Below, one piece after another: positions 12,293 to 19,225 of a stretch of DNA of 19,225 bases. A model generated the notes under the pieces. It was not told the DNA's origin, ran no database searches, and saw only the letters and a program-made list of their open reading frames with translations. The stretch covers positions 1 to 19,225 of the forward strand of contig CAYRGJ010000043.1 in the NCBI GenBank assembly GCA_964423835.1, given 5' to 3'. A program made the translations under genes and the position numbers. How positions within the stretch are numbered: position 1 is the first letter of the stretch; every line of letters begins with the position of its first letter. The DNA is from JAFGCL01 sp964423835 (GTDB taxonomy: Bacteria; Chloroflexota; Dehalococcoidia; UBA2247; RBG-13-53-26).

Positions 12293-13063
12293 CTAGCCGA
12301 AACGGCCGGTGATGTAGTCGTCCGTTCTCTTGTCCTTCGGACGGCTGAACAGCTCGGCGGTCCGGTCGTACTCTACCAGGTCCCCCAGCAGGAGGAACCC
12401 GGTCCAGTCCGACACGCGGGCCGCCTGCTGCATGTTGTGGGTCACGATGACTATGGTATAGCGCTCCTTCAGCTCCGTCATCAGGTCCTCGATCCGCAGC
12501 GTCGACTGCGGGTCCAGGGCGGAGCAGGGCTCGTCCATGAGGAGCACCCCCGGCTCCGTGGCCAGGGCCCGGGCAATGCACAGCCGCTGCTGCTGGCCGC
12601 CGGAGAGGGCCAGCCCCGACTTACCCAGGCTGTCCTTCACCTCGTCCCAGAGAGCAGCCGCGCGGAGGCTCTTCTCCACCAGCTCATCCAGCGACACCCT
12701 GCGGTCCAGGCCCAGGACCCGCGGGCCGAAGGCCACGTTCTCGAAGATGGTCTTGGGGAAGGGGTTGGGCTGCTGGAAGACCATCCCCACCCTCTTCCTG
12801 AGGTCCACCACGTCCATGCCGGGCGCATAGATGTTCCGGCCATCCAGCAGGACCTCGCCCTCGGCCCGGGCCCCGGCGATGGTGTCGTTCATCCGGTTCA
12901 GCGCCCGCAGGAAGGTCGACTTGCCGCATCCGGACGGGCCGATAAGCGCCGTGATCCGGTTCTCCTTGACGCTGAGGTTGACGTCCTTCAAGGCCTGCCG
13001 CTTCCCGTAGTAGAAGGTGAAGCTCCTGGCCTCTATCTTTGTCTTGGCTTCGCCGGATTCCAT
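12293..13063 (-). CDS. pstB: Phosphate ABC transporter ATP-binding protein PstB
   Basis: The ATPase of the high-affinity phosphate importer, 256 residues, cytoplasmic face of the membrane. Motifs are complete: Walker A GPSGCGKST (42-50), Q-loop VFQQPNPFP (95-103), signature LSGGQQQR (153-160), Walker B VLLMDEP (173-179), D-loop SALDP and switch His H209 (VTHNMQQA). The VFQQPNPFP-KTIFENVAFGPR block and the C-terminal TDDYITGRFG are PstB-specific. The ATG at 13063 lies one base after the pstA stop, with GGAGGAG inside the pstA end, so translation is probably coupled. It energises PstC and PstA encoded just upstream. Confidence 0.97.
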   Translation of the reverse strand: MESGEAKTKIEARSFTFYYGKRQALKDVNLSVKENRITALIGPSGCGKSTFLRALNRMNDTIAGARAEGEVLLDGRNIYAPGMDVVDLRKRVGMVFQQPNPFPKTIFENVAFGPRVLGLDRRVSLDELVEKSLRAAALWDEVKDSLGKSGLALSGGQQQRLCIARALATEPGVLLMDEPCSALDPQSTLRIEDLMTELKERYTIVIVTHNMQQAARVSDWTGFLLLGDLVEYDRTAELFSRPKDKRTDDYITGRFG

Positions 13064-13064
13064 T

Positions 13065-13916
13065 TCACACTCCTCCGGTCATCCTGGCACGGAAGCGCTG
13101 GGACAGCCAGTTGGTGACGGCATTGATGGCCAGGATCAGGACGATCAGCACCACCCCCGTGGCCAGGGCCTTTCCGAAGGCGTTGGTGTCCATGACGAGG
13201 TAGAGGAGGTGCATGGACAGGGTCCGCCCCCCCGAGAACAGGGAGGTGGGCAGGGCCGTACTGCCGCCCATGGTCACGAAGAGGCAGGCCGTCTCGCCCA
13301 CGGCGCGCCCGACGGACAGGATGATCCCGGTGACGATGCCCGGCAGCGCGGCCGGCAGCAGCACCCGCCACACCGTCTGCCACCGGGTGGCGCCCAGCGC
13401 CAGGGCGGCCTCCCGGTATGACCGGGGGACGGCCCGGAGGGCCTCCTCGGAGGTCCGGATCAGCGTGGGCAGGAGCAGGCAGGCCAGGGTCAGCGCCCCC
13501 GAGAGGATCGAGAAGCGGAAGTGCAGCGCGGTCACGAAGAGGGCGAAGCCGAACAGGCCGAAGACTATCGACGGCACGCCGGCCAGGACCTCTGTGCCAT
13601 ACCTGATTAGGCGCGTCGCCCGGTTGTCCGGAGCGTACTCCGACAGGTACACGGCCGCCCCCAGCCCCAGGGGAACCGCCATGGCCATGGTCAGCCCGAT
13701 GAGGTAGAAGGTGCAGGCGATCACCGTGGAGATGCCGCCTTCCCCCGACGTTCCCCCCCGGGGCGCGGTCGTCAGGAAAGCCCAGTCAATGCCGCCCAGG
13801 CCCTTGACCAGGACATAGGCGATGATCACCAGCAGGATGAGCACCGTCACCAGCCCCGTTCCCCAGATGCCGGCCAGGGCCAGCCTCTGGGTGACCCGGG
13901 GCGATATCCTAGGCAC
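13065..13916 (-). CDS. pstA: Phosphate ABC transporter permease PstA
   Basis: Integral membrane permease, 283 residues, with about six hydrophobic segments beginning LVTVLILLVIIAYVLVKGL (about 18-37) and ending VVLIVLILAINAVTNWL. The EAA loop that contacts PstB is SYREAALALGATRWQTVWRVLLPAALPGIVTG (near 165-195). It forms the channel with PstC. It starts with GTG at 13916, overlapping the pstC stop by 8 bases. Length and topology are normal for PstA; the distinction from PstC rests on order and on the VVYLSEYAP-like AAVYLSEYAPDNRATR segment. Confidence 0.95.
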   Translation of the reverse strand: MPRISPRVTQRLALAGIWGTGLVTVLILLVIIAYVLVKGLGGIDWAFLTTAPRGGTSGEGGISTVIACTFYLIGLTMAMAVPLGLGAAVYLSEYAPDNRATRLIRYGTEVLAGVPSIVFGLFGFALFVTALHFRFSILSGALTLACLLLPTLIRTSEEALRAVPRSYREAALALGATRWQTVWRVLLPAALPGIVTGIILSVGRAVGETACLFVTMGGSTALPTSLFSGGRTLSMHLLYLVMDTNAFGKALATGVVLIVLILAINAVTNWLSQRFRARMTGGV

Positions 13917-14781
13917 GCGACCCCCTCTTGAACACCACTATGGCCACGCTGTTGAGAATGACGATGAACAGGAACAGCACCACCCCGATGGCGAACAGCG
14001 CGGAGAGGTGGGTACCGCTGGCGTAGTTGGTCTCCAGGGCGATGCCGGGGGCCATCGGCCGGGCCGGGTCCAGGGGAGAGCCGGGCATGGCCTTGGCCAT
14101 GCCGATCACCATGACCATGGCCATGGCTTCACCCACCGCCCTCCCCATGCCCAGGACGATGGAGGCGGCTATCCCGGACCGGGCCGCGGGGAGGACCACC
14201 CGCCACATTGCCTGCCAGTCGGTGGCGCCCAGGGCCAGGGCCCCCTCCCGGTAGACCCGGGGCACGGCCTTGATAGCGTCCTCGCTGATGCTGATGATGG
14301 TGGGCAGTATCATGGCCGCCAGGACGATGATTCCGGCGGCCAGGCTGAGACCCGGCCCCCCGATCTGCCGTACTGCGGGCACGATGAGCACCAGGCCCAC
14401 CAGCCCGTAGACCACAGAGGGGATGCCCGCCAGCAGCTCCACCGCCGGCCGCAGCAGCTGGCGGAAGCGGTGCGGGGCCACCTCCGCCAGCAGGGCGGCG
14501 CACCCCAGGCCCAGAGGGACGGCGATGAAGAGGGCCCCGGCGGTCACCAGCACCGTCCCGGCAATCATGACCAGGATGCCGTAGGACGGGCTGGCGTCGC
14601 CCACCGGGCTGGGGTCCCACCTGGTGCCCAGCAGGAAGTCCAGCAGTCCGATCTCGCCGAAGGCCGGGAGCGACCGCAGCAGTATGAACAAGGCGATGGC
14701 CAGCAGTACGGCCACCGAGGCCGTGGCGCACACCAGCAGCAGCGCCCGGGAGCCCCAGTCGATCAGGTATCGTCGTCTCAT
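13909..14781 (-). CDS. pstC: Phosphate ABC transporter permease PstC
   Basis: Integral membrane permease, 290 residues, with about six transmembrane segments, the first being ALLLVCATASVAVLLAIALFILL (about 13-35). The PstC-type block LIGTRWDPS-like LLGTRWDPSPVGDASPSYGILVMI and the EAA loop VYREGALALGATDWQAMWRVVLPAARSGI are present. The ATG at 14781 overlaps the pstS stop in an ATGA (4 bases). Together with PstA it forms the membrane channel for phosphate. Complete and typical. Confidence 0.95.
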   Translation of the reverse strand: MRRRYLIDWGSRALLLVCATASVAVLLAIALFILLRSLPAFGEIGLLDFLLGTRWDPSPVGDASPSYGILVMIAGTVLVTAGALFIAVPLGLGCAALLAEVAPHRFRQLLRPAVELLAGIPSVVYGLVGLVLIVPAVRQIGGPGLSLAAGIIVLAAMILPTIISISEDAIKAVPRVYREGALALGATDWQAMWRVVLPAARSGIAASIVLGMGRAVGEAMAMVMVIGMAKAMPGSPLDPARPMAPGIALETNYASGTHLSALFAIGVVLFLFIVILNSVAIVVFKRGSRA

Positions 14782-15608
14782 GTTGTGGAGATATAGCCTT
14801 CGTCCGCCACGATGGCCTGGCCTTCCTCGCTCAGGCAGAACTCGATGAACTCCTTCACCAGCCCAGCCGGCTGCTCCCTGGTCAGGAAATAGAGCGGCCT
14901 GACAATGGGGTAGGTCCCGTTCCTGGCGTTCTCCACCGTGGCGGAGACCCCGTCGATGCTCAGGGCCTTGACCGTGCCGTCGATGTAGCCGAAGGAGATG
15001 AAGCCGATGGCGTGCGAGTCACCACCCACCACCTGCTTGACGCCCCCGTTCGAGCTCTGCTCCAGGGCCGTGCTGGCCACGGCCACCGCCGGCTCCGGCT
15101 TGGCCATGACCATCTCCTCGAACGCCGTCCGGGTACCGGAACCGGATTCCCGGACCACCACGTTGATGGCATGGTCCGGCCCGCCAACGTCCTTCCAGTT
15201 GCTGATGGCGCCGCCGAATATGTCCCTCGCCTGCGCCTTCGTCAGACCCGTTGCGGGGTTGCCGGGCGCCACTACCACGGCTATGCCGTCCCTGGCCAGC
15301 AGGTGCTCCACCAGCTGCGGCTCATCCGCCTTGAGCTCCCGGGATGCGGACCCGATGTCCACCGAGCCGTTGTTCACCGATGTGATGCCCACGCTGGTGC
15401 CGCCACCGCTGATGGTGACCTCAACATCCGGGTTCCGGCCCATGTACTCACCGGCCAGAAGCTCCGCCAGAGGCTGCACGGTGGTGGAGCCGGCCACGGT
15501 GACGGTGCCCGAAAGCTGCTTCCCGCAGGCTGCCGGCAACAGGCCCAGCGCCAGCAGGACTGCCGGGATCAGCAAAGCCCATTTCCTGGTCAGTCTGGTC
15601 TTCGTCAT
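14778..15608 (-). CDS. pstS: Phosphate-binding lipoprotein PstS
   Basis: Substrate-binding component of the Pst importer, 276 residues from ATG 15608. It opens with a lipoprotein signal: basic n-region MTKTRLTRKW, hydrophobic stretch ALLIPAVLLALGL, then LPAAC with C28 as the lipidated cysteine (a slightly non-canonical lipobox). Phosphate-contact blocks are AGSTTVQPL, SGGGTSVGI and the SGSGTR motif (RESGSGTRTAF). I prefer 15608 over an in-frame ATG at 15632 because AGGAGG lies just upstream and the signal peptide starts there. A Pho box and an extended -10 precede it, so it heads its own phosphate-controlled transcript pstSCAB-phoU. Confidence 0.96.
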   Translation of the reverse strand: MTKTRLTRKWALLIPAVLLALGLLPAACGKQLSGTVTVAGSTTVQPLAELLAGEYMGRNPDVEVTISGGGTSVGITSVNNGSVDIGSASRELKADEPQLVEHLLARDGIAVVVAPGNPATGLTKAQARDIFGGAISNWKDVGGPDHAINVVVRESGSGTRTAFEEMVMAKPEPAVAVASTALEQSSNGGVKQVVGGDSHAIGFISFGYIDGTVKALSIDGVSATVENARNGTYPIVRPLYFLTREQPAGLVKEFIEFCLSEEGQAIVADEGYISTT

Positions 15609-15631
15609 CTCTCCTCCTCGTCCTGCCTTCA

Positions 15632-15640
15632 ACTCTAGCA
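15632..15640 (-). promoter_or_regulatory. Extended -10 element of the pst operon
   Basis: On the minus strand TGCTAGAGT (15640-15632) is an extended -10 (TGn plus TAGAGT). It lies 9 bases downstream of the Pho box, with no consensus -35, as expected of an activator-dependent promoter. Transcription would start near 15625, about 17 nt before the pstS ATG. Confidence 0.55.
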
Positions 15641-15646
15641 GGCCAT

Positions 15647-15685
15647 GTTTAAGGCGGGTTCAAGGCCCGGTTAAGAGGAGGTTAA
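15647..15685 (-). promoter_or_regulatory. Pho box: four direct repeats at 11-bp spacing upstream of pstS
   Basis: On the minus strand the hexamers TTAACC, TTAACC, TTGAAC and TTAAAC begin at 15685, 15674, 15663 and 15652, exactly 11 bases apart with 5-base spacers. This matches the direct-repeat architecture bound by PhoB/PhoP response regulators and especially the TTAACA-type boxes of B. subtilis PhoP. The regulator encoded at 17446-18156 is the obvious ligand. Confidence 0.8.
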
Positions 15686-15694
15686 ATGCGGTGG

Positions 15695-17446
15695 CTACGA
15701 GGACAGCGGCAGGCTGAAACTGAAGGTGGCGCCCCTCCCCTCCACGCTCTCCACCCAGATGCGCCCGCCGTGGGCCTCCACAACGTGTTTGGCAATGGCC
15801 AGGCCCAGGCCGGTGCCGCCGCCGGCGCGGGCCTTGTCCGCCTTGTAGAAGCGCTCGAACACCCGGGGCAGATCGTCCTCCGGGATCCCCACCCCGGTGT
15901 CGGAGACCGAGATTGCCAGCCCGTCGCCCTCGGTCCTGGCCGAGATGTCGACCTTCCCCCCCGGGGGGGTGAACTTGATGGCGTTGTGGACCAGGTTCAC
16001 CAGGACCTGCTCCAGCCGGGCTTCGTCGGCGAAGACCATGGGAAGGTCAGGGCTGACGTCCAGCCCCATCTGCAGCCCGGCCCGTTCGGCCTGGGGCCGC
16101 AGCCGGTCCGCCACCCGGGCCACCACGCCGGCGGTGTTCACCGGGCCCCGCTGGAGGGGGGCCTCGCCGCTCTCAATGCGGGAGAGCTCCCCCATCTCCT
16201 GCACCATCTGGGCCAGCCGGTCCGCCTCCGCGTTGATCCTGTCCAGGTAGTCCGCGGCCACGGCCGGGTCGCGGGCCGCGCCGTCGCGCAGGGTCTCGCC
16301 CAGGGCCTTGATGGAGGCGATCGGCGTGCGCAGCTCGTGAGAGAGATTGGCCACCAAGTCCCGGCGCACCGTCTCCTGCTTCCGCACCTCGGTCAGGTCC
16401 TGGACCAGGACCAGGCAGCCGGCCTTCTGCTGGAACGGGGTGGCCACGATGCCGAGGAGCAGCTTCCCGGACCTCAAGGGCACCAGGCCGCTCTGCTGCT
16501 CCCCGCCGGCCAGGCAGCGCTGGACCAGGGCATCCATCTCGTGGTCCCTCACGGCTTCAATGAAATGGCGCCCGATGGCCGCCTCCCGCGGGACCTGCAG
16601 CAGCTTGTCGGCCGCCCTGTTGGTCATGGTCACCCGGCCCTCGCCATCCAGGACGAAGATAGCGTCGCCCATGCTGGCCAGAACAATGGCCATCCGGTCG
16701 CGCTCGGCGGTCACCTGGGCCATAGCCTCCTTCAGCCTGGCGGCCATGCGGTTGAAGGCCCGGGACAGCTCTCCCACCTCGTCGCGGGACATGGTGGTGA
16801 CCTCCTGGTCCAGGCGGCCCTCCGCCATCTCCCTGGTGACGAAGGTGAGCCTCTTGATGGGCTCGACGGTCACCCGGGTGATAAGGAGCGCCAGGAGTAT
16901 GCCCAGGCCGGCCGCCACCACGGCGCCAATGGCGATGACCAGGTTGACGTGACCCATGGCGCCGTTGACCTCCGTCATGGGAAGCGCCACCCGGGCCACA
17001 CCCACCGTCGCTCCCTGCGGCCCCACGGCCGCAGCGACGTACATCATGTCGCGGTACAGCGTCTCGCTGCGCCGGATATCGTCGCCCGTGCCCCCGGCGA
17101 TGGCCTCGATGACCTCCGGCCGGCCGGCGTGGTTCTCCATGTCCGCCGGGTCCTCTTCCGAATCGCCGAGGACAGTTCCATCGATTCCGATGATCGTCAC
17201 CCGGGCGTCGATCTGCCCGCCCAGCCTCTTGGCCAGGGAGTCGATACCTCCCGCCTGCCCGCCGGCCGGGAAATAGGCCTCGCCCGCGTCACCGACCAGC
17301 CTGGCCTGGTCGGTGAGCTGCGTCCGCAGGTTGCTTACGTAGTTGTCGCGGAAAAAGTGCGACAGGTAGGCGCAGAGGCCACCTATGCACGCCACGATGA
17401 GAGCGGCAAAGGCCAGCGCCGTCCGCCACCGGATGCTGCGGAGCAT
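15695..17446 (-). CDS. phoR: Phosphate-regulon sensor histidine kinase PhoR
   Basis: Membrane sensor kinase, 583 residues. It has TM1 (about 9-30), an extracytoplasmic Cache/PAS-like sensor (about 31-165) with RVTIIGIDGTVLGDSEEDP and a MENHAGRPEV block usual in Gram-positive-type PhoR, and TM2 (about 168-190). A HAMP linker (about 190-243) and a cytoplasmic PAS domain (about 250-350) follow. The HisKA domain has phospho-acceptor H370 (NLSHELRTPI), and the ATPase domain has an N box (NLVHNAIKF, N488), G1 DTGVGI (516-521) and G2 GGGTGLGLA (542-550). Its ATG overlaps the phoB stop by one base (TGATG), so the pair is translationally coupled. PhoR phosphorylates PhoB when phosphate is short; PhoU and Pst hold it inactive otherwise. 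All catalytic motifs are intact. Confidence 0.95.
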   Translation of the reverse strand: MLRSIRWRTALAFAALIVACIGGLCAYLSHFFRDNYVSNLRTQLTDQARLVGDAGEAYFPAGGQAGGIDSLAKRLGGQIDARVTIIGIDGTVLGDSEEDPADMENHAGRPEVIEAIAGGTGDDIRRSETLYRDMMYVAAAVGPQGATVGVARVALPMTEVNGAMGHVNLVIAIGAVVAAGLGILLALLITRVTVEPIKRLTFVTREMAEGRLDQEVTTMSRDEVGELSRAFNRMAARLKEAMAQVTAERDRMAIVLASMGDAIFVLDGEGRVTMTNRAADKLLQVPREAAIGRHFIEAVRDHEMDALVQRCLAGGEQQSGLVPLRSGKLLLGIVATPFQQKAGCLVLVQDLTEVRKQETVRRDLVANLSHELRTPIASIKALGETLRDGAARDPAVAADYLDRINAEADRLAQMVQEMGELSRIESGEAPLQRGPVNTAGVVARVADRLRPQAERAGLQMGLDVSPDLPMVFADEARLEQVLVNLVHNAIKFTPPGGKVDISARTEGDGLAISVSDTGVGIPEDDLPRVFERFYKADKARAGGGTGLGLAIAKHVVEAHGGRIWVESVEGRGATFSFSLPLSS

Positions 17447-18156
17447 CAGCCGGCCTCCAGTTTGTACCCGACGCCCCGCACCGTCAGGAGGCGCCTTGGA
17501 TGCGCCGGATCGTCCTCTATCTTTCGCCTCAGCCAGCTGACGTGGACATCCACCGTGCGCGTGTCCCCGGCGAAATCGTATCCCCAGACCCTTTCCAGCA
17601 GCTGGTTCCGGCTGAAGACCTGCCCTTGGTGGCGGGCCAGGAACTCCAGCAGGGAGAACTCCATGCGGGAGAGATCCACAGGGACCCCGCCACGCGACGC
17701 CCTGTGCCGGGCGGCGTCGATCTCGAGGTCTCCGGCCCTGAGACCGGGCGCGGGCGCCCCCGCACCCGAGCCCGCTTCGCTCGTCACCATCTCGCTGCGG
17801 CGCAGCATGGCCCGGACCCGGGCCATGAGCTCCTTCATGCTGAAGGGCTTGGTGACGTAGTCGTCCGCGCCGACCTCCAGCCCCACCACCTTATCCGTCT
17901 CGTCGGTCCTGGCGGTGAGCATCAGGATGGGCACGGTCGTTTCCCGGCGAAGGGCACGGCAGACCTCGTACCCATCAATGACCGGCAGCATGACGTCGAG
18001 GATGACCAAGTCCGGCCGGCGGGCGCGGGCGGTCTCCAAGCCGGCGGCGCCGTCAGAGGCCGCCAACACCTCGTATCCCGCTTTGGCCAGGTTGTACCGG
18101 AGGACCTCCAGCAGGGTCCGATCGTCCTCTACCACCAGCACCTTGCTGCCGACCAT
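17446..18156 (-). CDS. phoB: Phosphate-regulon response regulator PhoB/PhoP (OmpR family)
   Basis: OmpR-type regulator, 236 residues. The receiver domain (about 5-118) has the acid pocket D11/D12, phospho-acceptor D54 (VILDVMLP), T81 and K103 (TKPF). After a short Gly/Ala/Pro linker (SEAGSGAGAPAPG) the winged-helix domain (about 138-235) ends with TVDVHVSWLRRKIEDDP and VRGVGYKL. The ATG at 18156 has GGAGG 5 nt upstream. It is first in phoB-phoR, and the Pho box before pstS is its likely target. OmpR-family members are hard to tell apart by sequence, but the adjacent phoR and pst genes make the assignment firm. Confidence 0.93.
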   Translation of the reverse strand: MVGSKVLVVEDDRTLLEVLRYNLAKAGYEVLAASDGAAGLETARARRPDLVILDVMLPVIDGYEVCRALRRETTVPILMLTARTDETDKVVGLEVGADDYVTKPFSMKELMARVRAMLRRSEMVTSEAGSGAGAPAPGLRAGDLEIDAARHRASRGGVPVDLSRMEFSLLEFLARHQGQVFSRNQLLERVWGYDFAGDTRTVDVHVSWLRRKIEDDPAHPRRLLTVRGVGYKLEAG

Positions 18157-18172
18157 TCAGTCCTCCGACAAG

Positions 18173-18201
18173 ACTATAGCCCCTGGCGCCCATCCCGGCA
18201 A
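18173..18201 (-). promoter_or_regulatory. Promoter of phoB-phoR
   Basis: On the minus strand TTGCCG (18201-18196) and TATAGT (18178-18173) are separated by 17 bases. The predicted start near 18166 leaves a leader of about 10 nt that still includes the GGAGG ribosome binding site. No clear 11-bp direct-repeat Pho box is visible upstream. Confidence 0.5.
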
Positions 18202-18264
18202 TGCCTTGGCCCAGGTGAAACCGGCCTCGACCGATGGTCCGGCAACTCGAACGGCCGGGTCCCG

Positions 18265-18717
18265 CTAAGGCTGCATCCGGGCGGTTTCCGAGAACCGGGC
18301 CACGAGGTACTCCTCCACCGTCACCGCGCACAGCGCCGTCGCCGGCCAGCCGATGAACTCCGCCAGGAGGGGGTGTTTGGCCAGGTACACCCCGGCCAGG
18401 CGCTTCCTCTCGGCGCCCTCGAGCTCGCGGGCCGGGCCCAGGGCGGTGATGGCCACCGCATCCCTCAGGTCCGCTTCCTCGTTGGACCGGCTGTCGATCA
18501 CCAGCGCCACCCTGGGCTCCGACACCAGGTTGGCGAACTTCCGTGTCTGGCGGCTGGTGGCAAAGACCAGCTCCTTGAGGTCGTCTGTGGCGGCGAAGGC
18601 CACCAGTGAGCCGTACGGCCGGCCCTGTCCAGCGGTAGCCAGGACGCAGAACCTCTGCTCGGCCAGCACATCGCCGACGATATGGCGCAGGGCGTCGGAC
18701 TCACTCGTACTGCCCAC
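18265..18717 (-). CDS. Pyridoxamine 5'-phosphate oxidase-family (split-barrel flavin-binding) protein
   Basis: A 150-residue split-barrel protein of the PNPOx-like family. It shows the opening helix VGDVLAEQRFCVLATAGQGRPYGSLVAF, the strand LVFATSRQTRKFANLVSEPRVALVID (flavin-phosphate contact type) and a C-terminal region with the LLAEFIGWPATALCAVTVEEYLVA pattern. These proteins bind FMN or F420 and reduce diverse substrates, or serve as haem/flavin stores; the exact substrate cannot be read. True PdxH is longer, so I give no symbol. It starts with GTG at 18717, preceded by AGGA, 6 nt after the thioesterase stop, suggesting co-transcription. Confidence 0.8.
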   Translation of the reverse strand: MGSTSESDALRHIVGDVLAEQRFCVLATAGQGRPYGSLVAFAATDDLKELVFATSRQTRKFANLVSEPRVALVIDSRSNEEADLRDAVAITALGPARELEGAERKRLAGVYLAKHPLLAEFIGWPATALCAVTVEEYLVARFSETARMQP

Positions 18718-18723
18718 AGCTTC

Positions 18724-19221
18724 CTACTCCCGGCACACCTTGTAGTTGTCGTCACCGGAGAGGATGTCCGCCTTGCAGGCCTGGTACCGGCGCTTTCCCT
18801 GCTCCCACAGGGCCTTCTCCCGGTCGGTGGTCACGATGAGCGGCGGCACCTCGGCCGGCCGGCCCGTCTCATCCACCGCCACCATGATGAAGTAGGCGGT
18901 GAGGGCCCTGGCCTTCGTCTCCTTGGCAATGTTCTCCGTCCAGACCTCCACCAGCACCTCCATGGACGATCGGCCCACGAAGGTCAGGCAGGAGGTGATG
19001 GTCACGAAGTCATAGACCCTGATCGGCTGGTAGAAGTTGATCCCCTCCACCCGGGCCGTCACCGAGTCCCGGTGGCAGTGCTTGACCGCGGCCACGCCGG
19101 CCGCGCCATCCATCAGCTTCATGATCTCGCCGCCGTGGGCGAACCCGGCCCGGCCGGCCATGTCGGGCCAGATCATCTGTGCCAGTGTCACCGTTGAGTG
19201 CGCCACATCCCTGCCTTCCAT
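18724..19221 (-). CDS. Hotdog-fold acyl-CoA thioesterase (YciA/BACH type)
   Basis: A 165-residue hotdog thioesterase that hydrolyses acyl-CoA to free acid and CoA. The motif MAGRAGFAHGGEIMKLMDGAAGVAA holds the catalytic-type HGGxIMKxMDxAA helix; the strands VTARVEGINFYQPIRVYDFVTI and RSSMEVLVEVWTENI follow the family pattern. The usual family asparagine/aspartate cue in the HGGE helix is the D in LMD. The ATG at 19221 gives the expected N-terminus (VTLAQMIWPDMAG), but only 4 bases of upstream sequence are visible, so a slightly earlier start cannot be excluded. The C-terminal tail includes two cysteines (QACKADIL and YKVCRE). It precedes the PNPOx-like gene by 6 nt. Confidence 0.88.
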   Translation of the reverse strand: MEGRDVAHSTVTLAQMIWPDMAGRAGFAHGGEIMKLMDGAAGVAAVKHCHRDSVTARVEGINFYQPIRVYDFVTITSCLTFVGRSSMEVLVEVWTENIAKETKARALTAYFIMVAVDETGRPAEVPPLIVTTDREKALWEQGKRRYQACKADILSGDDNYKVCRE

Positions 19222-19225
19222 GCTC

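Noticed and set aside
15686..17860. Long open frame (724 codons) on the plus strand opposite phoR and phoB
   Set aside because: It is antisense to two genes with full catalytic motifs and is rich in His, Gly, Pro and Gln, as expected of the complement of GC-rich coding sequence.

Overview
The window is GC-rich bacterial DNA with tightly packed genes on both strands and no rRNA, tRNA, CRISPR array or transposase that I can see. The gene content points to an anaerobic, probably uncultured member of the Chloroflexota, perhaps Dehalococcoidia-like. It has rubrerythrins, a flavoprotein with an Fe-S-type cysteine motif, a two-cluster ferredoxin, an aldolase next to a phosphofructokinase of pyrophosphate type, and small Cys/His-rich proteins. 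The taxonomic placement is inference from gene content, not a measured result.

Left part (1-3372, + strand): the end of an unidentified gene, then a close-packed run of a CoA-binding protein, rubrerythrin, an FMN/Fe-S-type flavoprotein and a second ferritin-like protein. This looks like an oxidative-stress or electron-transfer cluster. A Crp/Fnr-type regulator with its own promoter and a small ferredoxin follow. Middle left (3409-9079, - strand): hemW coupled to lepA, a spacer with 27-bp palindrome-bearing tandem repeats, a class II fructose-bisphosphate aldolase, and a phosphofructokinase with the PPi-type signature whose promoter predicts an almost leaderless mRNA.

Centre (9080-11569, + strand): two small cysteine-rich proteins, a large inverted repeat, a DnaJ/CbpA-type co-chaperone with a possible operator, and the most notable item of the window. 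At 11018-11569 a gene starts with a strong ribosome binding site and encodes a glutaredoxin domain fused to a PDZ domain. An in-frame TGA (11048-11050) sits exactly where the first cysteine of the CPYC active site belongs. Directly downstream is a perfect-register hairpin with a GUU loop at the distance expected of a bacterial SECIS element. The simplest reading is a selenocysteine-containing glutaredoxin (motif UPYC). Conventional gene calling would split or truncate it.

Right part (11608-18156, - strand): a complete phosphate-starvation locus, phoB-phoR-pstS-pstC-pstA-pstB-phoU. Junctions are overlapping or nearly so, and four hexamers at exact 11-bp spacing form a Pho box just upstream of the pstS promoter. 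The far right (18265-19221, - strand) holds a pyridoxamine-phosphate-oxidase-like flavoprotein and a hotdog acyl-CoA thioesterase. No stretch above 300 bases lacks a gene; the largest gap is the repeat-bearing spacer 6348-6616.
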